A stretch of DNA of 13,246 nucleotides from CAYMRB01 sp964392615 (GTDB lineage: Bacteria > Planctomycetota > UBA8108): contig CAYMRB010000285.1 of NCBI GenBank assembly GCA_964392615.1, forward strand, positions 1-13,246, given 5' to 3'. The stretch's first letter is position 1. Each line of letters starts with the position of its first letter. The notes beneath the pieces were generated by a model. That model saw nothing but the letters and a program-made list of their open reading frames with translations, made no database searches and was not told the origin of the DNA. The translations under genes were made by a program, and so were the position numbers. Below, one piece after another: positions 1 through 6,795 of the stretch.

Positions 1-70
1 GGCTCGGCCTGTCGGGCTCGGTCCTGACGAGGGTTTCTTGGACAGCCTCCTAGGCAGCTGGCAGGGCGGG

Positions 71-409
71 TCAGGCCTGAAAGAACACCGACTCCATCGG
101 CGCCCACACCTCACCAGGAGGTAGGTCGTCGACCGACTCGAAGCACGGCTTGCACTCATCCCACCAGCGCAGGACCTCCGGGTCGGCGGCCATCCTCGCC
201 ATGTCCCCCTCGAAGTCGTCGCCGACGTGCTCGACGTAGCTGAAGAGGTAGTTCTCACCGCCGGGGAGCGTCTTCAGAAAGATCGAGTAGTTCTGCAGGT
301 TGCAGTCCTTGTTGCGCTCGAGCACGGCCGGCCAGGTGTCCGCGTGCAGCGTCACGTACTTCTCGACGCACTCCGGCTTGAGTCGACCGATCCACCCGAA
401 TCTCTTCAT
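71..409 (-). CDS. rhaM: L-rhamnose mutarotase (RhaM/YiiL family)
   Basis: The 112-residue product matches the small dimeric ferredoxin-like L-rhamnose mutarotase family (usually about 104 aa), which interconverts alpha and beta anomers of L-rhamnose in the cytoplasm before isomerisation. Seen directly: no signal peptide, an N-terminal strand MKRFGWIGRL, Y18 and H22 in the segment KYVTLHADTWP, the N40-Y41 pair, and the tryptophan pair W82-W83. These align by eye with E. coli YiiL (YQRRHNPIWPEL, HNY, RWW), in which the equivalent His is at the active site. The start is supported by a GGAGGG Shine-Dalgarno (complement of 416-421) six bases upstream of the ATG. The gene lies 36 bp downstream of the PQQ-like gene on the same strand, so co-transcription is likely. 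No rhaA, rhaB or rhaD is in view. Some homologues act on related 6-deoxysugars such as L-fucose, so the exact sugar is inferred. Confidence 0.92.
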   Translation of the reverse strand: MKRFGWIGRLKPECVEKYVTLHADTWPAVLERNKDCNLQNYSIFLKTLPGGENYLFSYVEHVGDDFEGDMARMAADPEVLRWWDECKPCFESVDDLPPGEVWAPMESVFFQA

Positions 410-445
410 CGGAAACCCTCCGTCGGAACGGGAAATGTCGATGCC

Positions 446-1735
446 CTATGGCGCCGCGACGCAGAACAGATGCTTGGCGCCGCGCAGCAGGAGCCGATTG
501 CCGAGCGGCACCGGCGACGCAACGACGAGCTCCTCCATGTCGTTCTCGGCCAGCAGCTCGAGGCCGCTCTTCACACCGGCTACGAAAATGACCCCGTCTT
601 CGCGCGGCGCGTAGAGCTTGTCGCCCGCGACCAGCGGCGACGAGTAGTACTTCGCGCGGTGCTTCGGCAGCTGGCCGCTCCAGATCGTGTCGCCGGTCTC
701 CGGATTGACGCACACGACCTCGCCCCGATCGCGGACGACGTAGACCTTGCCGTTCGCGACCGCCGGTGACGGCACGAACGCCGACTTGCCATCGACGGTC
801 CACGCGCGGTGCGTCTCGGTCACATCGCCACGGCCGCCGAGCCGGACGCCCGCGAGCTTCGAGCCGCGATCGAACGGCGCGACGACCATGTCGCCTGCGA
901 CGACGACCGACGCGATCGTCGGTCGGTTCGACGCGCGCTGCGGATTGAAACCTCCGCACGACCACAGCAGCTTGCCGTCGGCCGCCGCGTGTCCCGTCAG
1001 GTGCTCGGCGCCCCAGACGAGGATCACCTCGCGCCCGTCACGTCGAACGACGATCGGTGTCGTGTAGCTGTGGTCTCCCTCGACCGCACAATCGAACTTG
1101 CGATCGACCTTCCAGCCGAGATCACCGTTCTTCTTGTCGAACGCGACGAGGAACCCCTCCCCCTCGTGCATCACCGCGACGACGACATGCTTCGCAGTGA
1201 GAACGGGCGACGTGCCGATGTCCCACCACAGCGTGTCCTTGCCGAAGCGCTCCTGCAGGTTCGTACGCCACTCGACCTTCCCGTCGAAGTCGACGCGGGC
1301 GAGGTTGCCACTGCGGTAGTACACGAAGATCCCGTCGCCGTCGGTGACGGCCGATGGGTTGCTGCCAGAGCCGTTGCGGTGCTTTCCGCCTCGTGCCTTG
1401 CCCACGGTCGCCCGCCAGCGCTCCTTGCCGTCCGGATCGAAATCGAGGACGGCATCCTGACCATCGTCCGGAGCCGTAACGATGATGTGCGCATCCCAAA
1501 CGATCGGCGTCGAGCAGCCCTTCCCCGGCAGCTCGACCTTCCACGCGAGGTTCTTCGTCGCGCTCCACTCGACGGCGGTCCCGCCAGACTGGGTGCTACC
1601 GCGCGATTCGGGCCCACGCCAACTCGGCCAGCGCCCCGCCTCCGGGTCGGGCTCCTTCGCGCAGATGGCGACGACGGTCCACGGCGCCAGACTCGCAAGG
1701 CTCAAGAGACGCATCGAACGTAGGCTGCCGAACAT
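446..1735 (-). CDS. Exported PQQ-like beta-propeller repeat protein
   Basis: A 429-aa secreted protein. A hydrophobic Sec-type signal (about residues 1-26, ending VVAICA) is followed by the signature WPSWRGP at 36-42, common at the mature start of planctomycete-type PQQ-like proteins. At least five blade repeats of the form x-D-x-x-G-x-x-x-W follow, for example DFDPDGKERW, FDGKVEW, FDKKNGDLGW, AADGKLLW and NPETGDTIW. It is shorter than catalytic quinoprotein dehydrogenases (about 570-600 aa), and I see none of their accessory features, so a structural, binding or BamB-like role is more likely than alcohol or glucose oxidation. The frame stays open upstream to an ATG at 1813. I chose the ATG at 1735 because it has a TTGGAG Shine-Dalgarno seven bases upstream and gives a well-formed signal peptide, which the longer version would bury. 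It is first in a probable operon with rhaM. The substrate or partner is unknown. Confidence 0.88.
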   Translation of the reverse strand: MFGSLRSMRLLSLASLAPWTVVAICAKEPDPEAGRWPSWRGPESRGSTQSGGTAVEWSATKNLAWKVELPGKGCSTPIVWDAHIIVTAPDDGQDAVLDFDPDGKERWRATVGKARGGKHRNGSGSNPSAVTDGDGIFVYYRSGNLARVDFDGKVEWRTNLQERFGKDTLWWDIGTSPVLTAKHVVVAVMHEGEGFLVAFDKKNGDLGWKVDRKFDCAVEGDHSYTTPIVVRRDGREVILVWGAEHLTGHAAADGKLLWSCGGFNPQRASNRPTIASVVVAGDMVVAPFDRGSKLAGVRLGGRGDVTETHRAWTVDGKSAFVPSPAVANGKVYVVRDRGEVVCVNPETGDTIWSGQLPKHRAKYYSSPLVAGDKLYAPREDGVIFVAGVKSGLELLAENDMEELVVASPVPLGNRLLLRGAKHLFCVAAP

Positions 1736-1742
1736 TCTCGCA

Positions 1743-1748
1743 CTCCAA
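1743..1748 (-). promoter_or_regulatory. Shine-Dalgarno that fixes the start of the PQQ-like gene
   Basis: The minus strand reads TTGGAG here, seven bases before the ATG at 1735-1733. The upstream in-frame ATG at 1813 would place this site inside the coding region and put 26 residues before the hydrophobic signal peptide. The site therefore favours the internal start. Confidence 0.6.
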
Positions 1749-1853
1749 CACGCATGACCGTTGTCACGAAGCGAACACCTCGATCCGCACTCGAACCCAT
1801 ACGGTAACGCCAATCGAGATCGCAGGCCAAGCCGCTGTCATCCGGGTCGCCGC

Positions 1854-1882
1854 TTGAAAACATCGACGAGGTTCGGTATCTC
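1854..1882 (+). promoter_or_regulatory. Candidate sigma-70-type promoter for the DUF5916 gene
   Basis: TTGAAA at 1854-1859 (5 of 6 to TTGACA) is separated by exactly 17 bases from TATCTC at 1877-1882 (3 of 6 to TATAAT). It lies in the 171-bp divergent gap and would start transcription near 1889, about 18 bases before the chosen ATG. The -10 box is weak and the site was found by eye only. No clear promoter was seen for the divergent gene. Confidence 0.3.
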
Positions 1883-1906
1883 AGGCGCGTAGCGAAGCAC
1901 TTGGCG

Positions 1907-3997
1907 ATGGCGAATTCCTACCTTCTCGCAGCGAGGCAGAGTCAGCGCGGTCTCCGGACCTGGCGCATCGCGCTCGCGTGTGTCGCGTTGTTCGCATCCG
2001 ATGTCGCTCGGGCGCACTCGGATCCCGAGTCCCCCGTGCCGAACATCCCCGCGCTGAAGACCGACGAGCCTCTCGAGGTCGACGGCTTCTTGAACGAGCC
2101 GTTCTGGGCGCGCTGCAAAGTCTCGAGCGGCTTCGTCTGCACGCGAACGCACGAGCCCGCCGCCGACCAGACGCGGTTCCGCGTCGCGTACACCAAGGAG
2201 TACCTCTACGTCGGCGTCGAGTGCCTCGAGAGCGAGCCGGAGAAGATCATCGCTGTCGAGCAACGCGAGGATCGGTCCTTTCAGGGCGACGATTGGATCG
2301 AGGTACACTTCGACCCGCCGCACAACCATCGCGGCAAGTACGCGTTCTTCACGAATCCGCTCGGCACGCGAGCCGATGCGAACGAAGGGCCGTCAGGACA
2401 ATTCAATTACGGCTGGTCCGCCGAGTGGGATTGCGCGTCGCAGATTCAGGCCGATCGCTGGACGTTCGAGATGCGAATCCCGTTCAAGGTGCTCAACTTC
2501 TTCCGTGAGGACGGTCAGGCCTGGGGCTTCAACATGACCCGGCACCAGCGCCATACGGACGTGTTGAGCTTCTGGAGCTACAACGACACCGACTACTACA
2601 AGCCGCGTCACTTCGGCCATCTCACCGAGATGAACCTCGAAGAGGTCGAGTTCGACCGCAATTGGCAGTTCACGCCCTATGTGAGCGGCCTGACCCATCT
2701 CGACGGAAACGTGGACCTCGATCCGTCGATCGGCATCGACATCAGCACGCGGCTGACGCCGGCCATCACGGCCGCGCTGGCGCTGAACCCGGACTTCGGA
2801 CAGATCGAGGCCGACGACGAAACGATCGAGCTGCGCGACACCGAACGATTCCTGCCCGAGAAGCGCCTGTTCTTCCGCGAGGGCGACGAGCTGATCCGCA
2901 TGCCCCACCGGCTCTACTACAGCCGGCGGTTCACCGACATCGACTCCGGCCTGAAAGCGAGCGGCATGGGCCGCGGCTTCTCGTTCATCTTCCAGAATCT
3001 GCAGAGCGAGGTGGCGCACGGCGGGTCGGTCTACGGCAACTCGTCGTTGCTGCGCGTGACGCAGGACATCCAGGAGCGCTCGTACATCGGCTACTACGCT
3101 GCCGGCTCGGCCTTCGAGGAGGGAAACCACTCGGGCGTCGGCGGCCTCGACGGCTACTTCTTCCTCACGGACGCCTGGCGTGTCGCCTTTCAGGGCGCCG
3201 TCGCCGAAGAGCGGCTGTCGCCGGATGGTGGCGCATTCAAGGACTCGACCGACTATCTGGGCCATGCGTCCCTGATCTACAGCCAGTACCCGTGGACCAT
3301 CGAGCTCGCCGGAGATGCGATAACGGACGAGTTCGACCCCGTGCTGGGCTTCATTCCCCGCCGCGACATCTATGGACCGCGGCTCGAGGCGGAGTGGGAG
3401 ATCAAGGGAGACGGTTGGTACAAGGAAATCGACCTCGACTACGAGACCGCGTTCTACGTCGACGAAACGGGCGATGAGAGCCTGCACGATCACGCCGTCG
3501 ACGGCGACGTCACCCTGTGGAACGACCTCAAGCTCGGCGCGGGGCACTCACGTGACTACCACCGGCCGTTCTACAACTACCGCACGAAGGCCGACGTCGA
3601 CCTGTGGAGCTCGGACTACTACAAGGCGATCAACATCGGCTGGGCCGGTGGAAGCTTCGAGCGCGTCGACTACGACGAGGCGGGTGTCGGCAAGCGCTTC
3701 AAGTTCTGGGAGCGCCTCCCGATCAGCGAGGAGTTCTTCGTGCGCTTCGAGGAGCACCCGGACGGCGAGCGCGAGATCGTGTGGCTCAACCGCGTCGTCT
3801 TCGACCTCTTCATCCTGCCGAACATGTGGTTCAAGGGGGCCGTGCAGGTCGGCGACCACGGCCTGCACAACTACAGCATCGTGTACGGCTGGGAGTACCA
3901 GCCGCAATCGTGGCTCTATCTCGCGTACAACGACGTGAAGGACGGGCTCACGGCGACCGGGCGAAGCCTGTTCGTGAAGCTGACCTACACGTTCTGA
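1907..3997 (+). CDS. CBM9-like/DUF5916 outer-membrane beta-barrel protein
   Basis: A 696-aa protein. A Sec signal (about residues 18-36, ending DVARA) precedes an N-terminal family-9 carbohydrate-binding-like domain (about 50-245). This domain is marked by VDGFLNEPFW, a variant of the usual DGxLDExxW, and by YTKEYLYVGVEC and DDWIEVHFDP. From about residue 255 the DUF5916 barrel domain begins. Its hallmark stretch is clear: NPDFGQIEAD at 294-303, then an FLPEKRLFF segment around 316-323. The chain ends in LTYTF, a terminal aromatic typical of BAM-inserted outer-membrane proteins. The frame also has a TTG six bases earlier at 1901; I prefer the ATG at 1907, though neither has a strong Shine-Dalgarno. 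The family has no settled biochemical function, so a surface carbohydrate-binding or transport role here is inference. Its 3' end overlaps the convergent aminotransferase gene by 13 bp. Confidence 0.9.
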   Translation: MANSYLLAARQSQRGLRTWRIALACVALFASDVARAHSDPESPVPNIPALKTDEPLEVDGFLNEPFWARCKVSSGFVCTRTHEPAADQTRFRVAYTKEYLYVGVECLESEPEKIIAVEQREDRSFQGDDWIEVHFDPPHNHRGKYAFFTNPLGTRADANEGPSGQFNYGWSAEWDCASQIQADRWTFEMRIPFKVLNFFREDGQAWGFNMTRHQRHTDVLSFWSYNDTDYYKPRHFGHLTEMNLEEVEFDRNWQFTPYVSGLTHLDGNVDLDPSIGIDISTRLTPAITAALALNPDFGQIEADDETIELRDTERFLPEKRLFFREGDELIRMPHRLYYSRRFTDIDSGLKASGMGRGFSFIFQNLQSEVAHGGSVYGNSSLLRVTQDIQERSYIGYYAAGSAFEEGNHSGVGGLDGYFFLTDAWRVAFQGAVAEERLSPDGGAFKDSTDYLGHASLIYSQYPWTIELAGDAITDEFDPVLGFIPRRDIYGPRLEAEWEIKGDGWYKEIDLDYETAFYVDETGDESLHDHAVDGDVTLWNDLKLGAGHSRDYHRPFYNYRTKADVDLWSSDYYKAINIGWAGGSFERVDYDEAGVGKRFKFWERLPISEEFFVRFEEHPDGEREIVWLNRVVFDLFILPNMWFKGAVQVGDHGLHNYSIVYGWEYQPQSWLYLAYNDVKDGLTATGRSLFVKLTYTF

Positions 3998-5262
3998 TCG
4001 CGCCGGGCAGCCGCGACCTCCTCGCCGTGCGCGACGATCCTCTCGAATGCGAGCGCGTACCCTTCGAGCAGCGTCCGTGATGGCGTGACGAATGCCGGCA
4101 AGCGCAGAAACCGGTGCTGCGCCTCCTCCGTCTGCGGCAGCTTGCACTCCGCGTAGCTCGGCACGCGATCCTCCGGCAGACGCAGGATGCTCCGGCAGTG
4201 CCCCTCGGTGAAGAACGGCTGCTGATGCAAGAGCGGATAGCGCGGCAGGCTGACCTCACAGCCTTCGGCGCGCAACGCCGCGACGAGCGCGTCGGGCTGT
4301 AGCGGCACACGATCCGGCGGCACGCCGATCACGAACTCGAACCAGGTCCGCTCGACGTGCGGTGGGCCGAGGTACGCATCGAAGCCGAGCGCCTCGAGCC
4401 GCTCGGAGAGGCAGCGCGCTGCATCGCCGCGCAGCTGATTGTGCTCGCCCAGCCGTGCGAGCTGCGACCGACCGACCGCTGCGGACAGCGGCGCCATGCG
4501 CGTCTTCACGCCGAAGCTCGTCGCGGCGAAGCGCCGGTTCGGCCCCTGGATCTCGAGGATCCGGTGGATGTCGCCGAGCATCGTGGCACGTTCCATGAGG
4601 CGATCGTCATCGCACAGCAGTACGCCTCCTTCGCCAGCCGGCGCGAGCTTGTCGCCCTGCAGGCTGAACACCGACACATCGCCGAGCGTGCCGCACATCC
4701 GATCGCGCCACCTCGCGCCGTGCGCATGCGACGCGTCCTCGACGACGCGCAGATCGTGTCGCCTCGCGATGTCGAACAGCTCGCTCATGCGCGATGGCAT
4801 GCCCCACAGGTGGACGACGACCATCGCTTTCGTGCGCGGCGTGATCTTCCTCTCGACGTCGACCGGATCCAGCCCGAGACGCACCGACTCGCTCTCGCAG
4901 AACACGGGCACGAGGCCGAGCCAGGTGAGCGGCAGGACCGTCGCCCAGAACGTCGCTGACGGCACCAGCACCTCGTCACCCGGCTCGAGATCGAGCGCGA
5001 AGTACGCGGCGAGAAGCGCCGCCGTTCCGTTCGCATGCGCGAGCGCGTGACGCCGTCCGATGAACGCGGCCCAGTCGCTCTCGAGCTCGTGAACCACCGA
5101 GTGCCGCGACAGGTTCCCGTCGCGAACGACGGCGAGTACCGCCGCCTCGTCCGCCTCCGTGATGCGAGGCCAGCGCACGGCGTCGGCGAGGGTGTCGGCG
5201 TCGGCGGGAGAAACAGCAGGTCGGCCGCCGAGGATCGCGGGGAGATCGACGTCGCGGGTCAT
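3985..5262 (-). CDS. DegT/DnrJ/EryC1/StrS-family PLP aminotransferase
   Basis: A 425-aa cytoplasmic fold-type I PLP enzyme of the sugar aminotransferase/dehydratase family. These enzymes usually move an amino group from glutamate or glutamine to a keto-sugar. Seen: phosphate-binding HANGTAALLAA at 76-86, the aspartate motif VVEDASHAHGA at 173-183, and the PLP lysine at K205 in FSLQGDKLAPAGEGG, matching the family pattern FSxxxxKxLxxGEGG. The conserved N-terminal GG and WPRI region and the length fit the family. The frame is open far upstream to 5745, but that part crosses a palindromic repeat and has no family features. I therefore start at the ATG at 5262, which has GGAG (complement of 5274-5277) 11 bases upstream. 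The esterase gene lies 349 bp upstream on the same strand. The substrate cannot be read from sequence; amino-sugar or aminocyclitol metabolism are options. Confidence 0.92.
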   Translation of the reverse strand: MTRDVDLPAILGGRPAVSPADADTLADAVRWPRITEADEAAVLAVVRDGNLSRHSVVHELESDWAAFIGRRHALAHANGTAALLAAYFALDLEPGDEVLVPSATFWATVLPLTWLGLVPVFCESESVRLGLDPVDVERKITPRTKAMVVVHLWGMPSRMSELFDIARRHDLRVVEDASHAHGARWRDRMCGTLGDVSVFSLQGDKLAPAGEGGVLLCDDDRLMERATMLGDIHRILEIQGPNRRFAATSFGVKTRMAPLSAAVGRSQLARLGEHNQLRGDAARCLSERLEALGFDAYLGPPHVERTWFEFVIGVPPDRVPLQPDALVAALRAEGCEVSLPRYPLLHQQPFFTEGHCRSILRLPEDRVPSYAECKLPQTEEAQHRFLRLPAFVTPSRTLLEGYALAFERIVAHGEEVAAARRDQNV

Positions 5263-5364
5263 GGGACATGAAGCTCCGAATGGCAGGGAAATCGAAGCCG
5301 GCTCACAGCAATCCTCGTTCCACTCCTGCTGGAGTCGGCGACGAGGAGCCTGTGAAGACCTAGC

Positions 5365-5379
5365 CCGGGCGTTGCCCGG
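5365..5379. repeat. REP-like GC hairpin
   Basis: CCGGGC at 5365-5370 and GCCCGG at 5374-5379 form a perfect 6-bp stem with the three-base loop GTT. The octamer GGAACCCA begins at 5378 within its right arm; this octamer recurs in the long inverted repeat 35 bases further on. Compact GC hairpins like this are typical of REP-type intergenic repeats, but multiplicity cannot be judged from one window. Confidence 0.5.
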
Positions 5380-5413
5380 AACCCAATGTCGGAGGCCGCC
5401 GAGAGGAAAGAAC

Positions 5414-5484
5414 TCTAAGGAACCCAGGAACCCAGGAAAGGAAGTGGATGCGCCCTCCCTTCCTGGGTTCCTGGGTTCCTTAGA
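5414..5484. repeat. Perfect 25-bp inverted repeat with nested 8-bp tandem repeats
   Basis: The left arm 5414-5438 is the exact reverse complement of 5460-5484, separated by a 21-base loop. Each arm contains GGAACCCA twice in tandem (5419-5426 and 5427-5434) followed by GGAA; the right arm mirrors it as TGGGTTCC at 5464-5471 and 5472-5479. Further out, GCCGCC at 5395-5400 can pair with GGCGGC at 5498-5503 at equal distance from the core, giving an imperfect 109-base hairpin. There is no T-tract after either arm and no coding content. It resembles a MITE- or REP-like mobile intergenic repeat, or the palindromic half of one. It could also act as a terminator or a barrier between the two minus-strand genes. 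Confidence 0.8.
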
Positions 5485-5611
5485 AATCCTACTTGGAGGC
5501 GGCAGAAACCTTCGCCGGAGAACAAGATTTTGGACGTTAGTAGTACAGCGTACCGCGATCGAGCACCGAGTGTGTCCCGACGCGCAAGGAATGCGCAACC
5601 GACGCATCGCG

Positions 5612-6562
5612 TCAGCGCCGCCCGTCCGACAGGGCCAACTCGGCGAGCGCATCGACGAGCCAGCCCGATTCCCAATGATGCCTGCGTCGCGTGCCGTCGA
5701 TCTTCGTGTGCGGAATCCCTCGCCCGACCAGAAGCTCGTGCACACGACGATGCTCGTCCACGAAGTTGCCCTCGCCGATCAATACGAGCCGGTCCTTCGC
5801 GAGCGGTCGATCGAGCGTCGCCTCGCACAGGCGCGTGATCCGGTAGTTCTGGAAGTTGTCGAGGGAGCCGAAGACCTGCCCGCAGCCGTACCGACTGATG
5901 TCGTCCATCATCATCGGTGCGTCCCAGGCGACCGCGCGCGCGAAGAGGCTCGGCTGACGCAGGAGAAGCGACCAGGCGCCCCAACCCGATTTGCTGAATC
6001 CGACCAGAGACCTCCGCCGCGTGTCGACCGGCAGCGTTCGATCGATGAACGGCACGACGGCGGCCAGGAAGTACGTCTCCTGACGAATCGTCGGATCGTC
6101 GGGATGGTCCGCGTACCACGGCAGATGCGAGAACTCGGGCACGACGAAGATCACGTCGGTCCGGAGATGCTTCGGACAGGCAGCCAACGCCCGCATCGGA
6201 TCGCCCCAGCGATCTCCATCCCGTGCCTCGACCGGCAGCAGGTAGACGACGGGATAGCGGCGACCGGGCTCGACTTCGAGCGGCATGCGGACACGGATTC
6301 GCGTCGTACCGGCTTGATACGGCGAGGTCACCTCGTAGCGTTGTTCGCCGTCGGGAGTGTCCGACGCGCGGCGATACGCCATCGCGCCGGAACCGTCCGA
6401 CACGGGAGCGGCGTCAAGTGCGACCGGAGGCGCCGCGCGATCGTTCCCCGGCCGTTCATCTCGCTGCTGGGGAGCCACGCTATCGAAGGACCGATCAGCA
6501 GGGCGCGACGAACAGCCGACAACGACGAGCGCGATCGAGAGGATGCGGTGGATTCGGGCCAT
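5612..6562 (-). CDS. Alpha/beta-hydrolase (esterase D-like) lipoprotein
   Basis: A 316-aa protein with an N-terminal signal ending in a lipobox-like VVGC (C17), then a low-complexity linker to about residue 75, then an esterase-type alpha/beta-hydrolase domain of the PF00756 kind. Seen: a beta strand RYPVVYLLPVEA, VIFVVPEF, and the nucleophile elbow SLVGFSKSGWGA with S190 as the probable catalytic serine. A late Asp in GEGNFVDEHR and the His-His of RRHHWESGW are candidates for the rest of the triad. Esterases of this fold remove acetyl, feruloyl or similar acyl groups from carbohydrates, or act on thioesters; the substrate here is unknown. The frame begins at a TTG at 6583 without a Shine-Dalgarno. 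I chose the ATG at 6562, which has GAGG (complement of 6567-6570) four bases upstream and starts just before the signal sequence. It is divergent from the Gfo/Idh gene. Confidence 0.84.
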   Translation of the reverse strand: MARIHRILSIALVVVGCSSRPADRSFDSVAPQQRDERPGNDRAAPPVALDAAPVSDGSGAMAYRRASDTPDGEQRYEVTSPYQAGTTRIRVRMPLEVEPGRRYPVVYLLPVEARDGDRWGDPMRALAACPKHLRTDVIFVVPEFSHLPWYADHPDDPTIRQETYFLAAVVPFIDRTLPVDTRRRSLVGFSKSGWGAWSLLLRQPSLFARAVAWDAPMMMDDISRYGCGQVFGSLDNFQNYRITRLCEATLDRPLAKDRLVLIGEGNFVDEHRRVHELLVGRGIPHTKIDGTRRRHHWESGWLVDALAELALSDGRR

Positions 6563-6714
6563 GATGCCTCGCTGGTTGGACAACGGACAGCTCGCACATC
6601 ACACACAGTAAAGAAAACGGAGTCCATGTTCGACGCTGGATCCGTGCCCAGGAGACGGTGGACGCGCGGGGTTGTCCGGGGCGGTGTCGGAATCGAAGGT
6701 GGAGTCACAGCCTA

Positions 6715-6743
6715 TTGAGATGCGCCCCACCGCCGCCTACGCT
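6715..6743 (+). promoter_or_regulatory. Candidate promoter of the oxidoreductase-lyase operon
   Basis: TTGAGA at 6715-6720 (5 of 6 to TTGACA) lies 17 bases before TACGCT at 6738-6743 (3 of 6 to TATAAT), giving a leader of roughly 46 bases before the ATG at 6796. The site sits in the 233-bp divergent gap between the esterase and oxidoreductase genes. The only other feature noticed in this gap is an A-rich patch near 6605-6620. Weak, by-eye match. Confidence 0.28.
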
Positions 6744-6784
6744 GACATCGACAGCGAGCCTTCGCACGACCCCACCACCACGGC

Positions 6785-6788
6785 GGAG
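6785..6788 (+). promoter_or_regulatory. Shine-Dalgarno selecting the oxidoreductase start
   Basis: GGAG lies seven bases before the ATG at 6796. The open frame extends upstream to 6658, but the added 46 residues are proline- and arginine-rich and would bury the Tat signal. This site decides the start. Confidence 0.6.
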
Positions 6789-6795
6789 AAGATCG

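Larger units (their letters stand above)
5263..5611. other. 349-bp intergenic region with palindromic elements
   Basis: This noncoding gap separates the esterase gene from the aminotransferase gene, both on the minus strand. It holds a small hairpin (ACTCC at 5322-5326, GGAGT at 5331-5335), a GC-rich hairpin at 5365-5379, a long inverted repeat at 5414-5484, and a short hairpin GCGCA/TGCGC at 5582-5596 just after the esterase stop. Open frames cross it on both strands, but they are fragments of neighbouring shadows with no recognisable protein features. No tRNA-like cloverleaf was seen. Confidence 0.6.

Noticed and set aside
1..70. Possible end of a plus-strand gene (frame open from the edge to TAG at 51-53) and two GGCTCGG copies
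   Set aside because: Seventeen codons without recognisable sequence are too few to call, and the heptamer pair is short enough to be chance.
809..1723. Plus-strand frame of 304 codons opposite the first PQQ-like gene
   Set aside because: It is Arg/Asp/Val-rich with no domain, and lies within a minus-strand gene that has a signal peptide, clear repeats and a Shine-Dalgarno.
446..1735. Reading the first propeller as a lipoprotein because of VAIC before the mature start
   Set aside because: The residue before Cys is Ile, which does not fit the lipobox preference for Gly, Ala or Ser.
2393..3547. Long minus-strand frame of 384 codons opposite the DUF5916 gene
   Set aside because: The plus strand has a full family match here. 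The antisense product is Val/Glu/Arg-rich with no recognisable motif and mirrors codon-position GC bias.
5582..5596. GCGCA-AGGAA-TGCGC hairpin after the esterase stop as a terminator
   Set aside because: The stem is only 5 bp with no T-tract on the minus strand. Kept only as a note within the intergenic region.
5263..5745. N-terminal extension of the aminotransferase frame up to 5745
   Set aside because: The extra residues translate the palindrome and the esterase shadow. The family begins near the ATG at 5262 and has a Shine-Dalgarno there.
5159..6718. Plus-strand frame of 519 codons across the aminotransferase start, the palindrome and the esterase
   Set aside because: It runs through a noncoding inverted repeat and opposite two well-supported genes, and has no protein family features.
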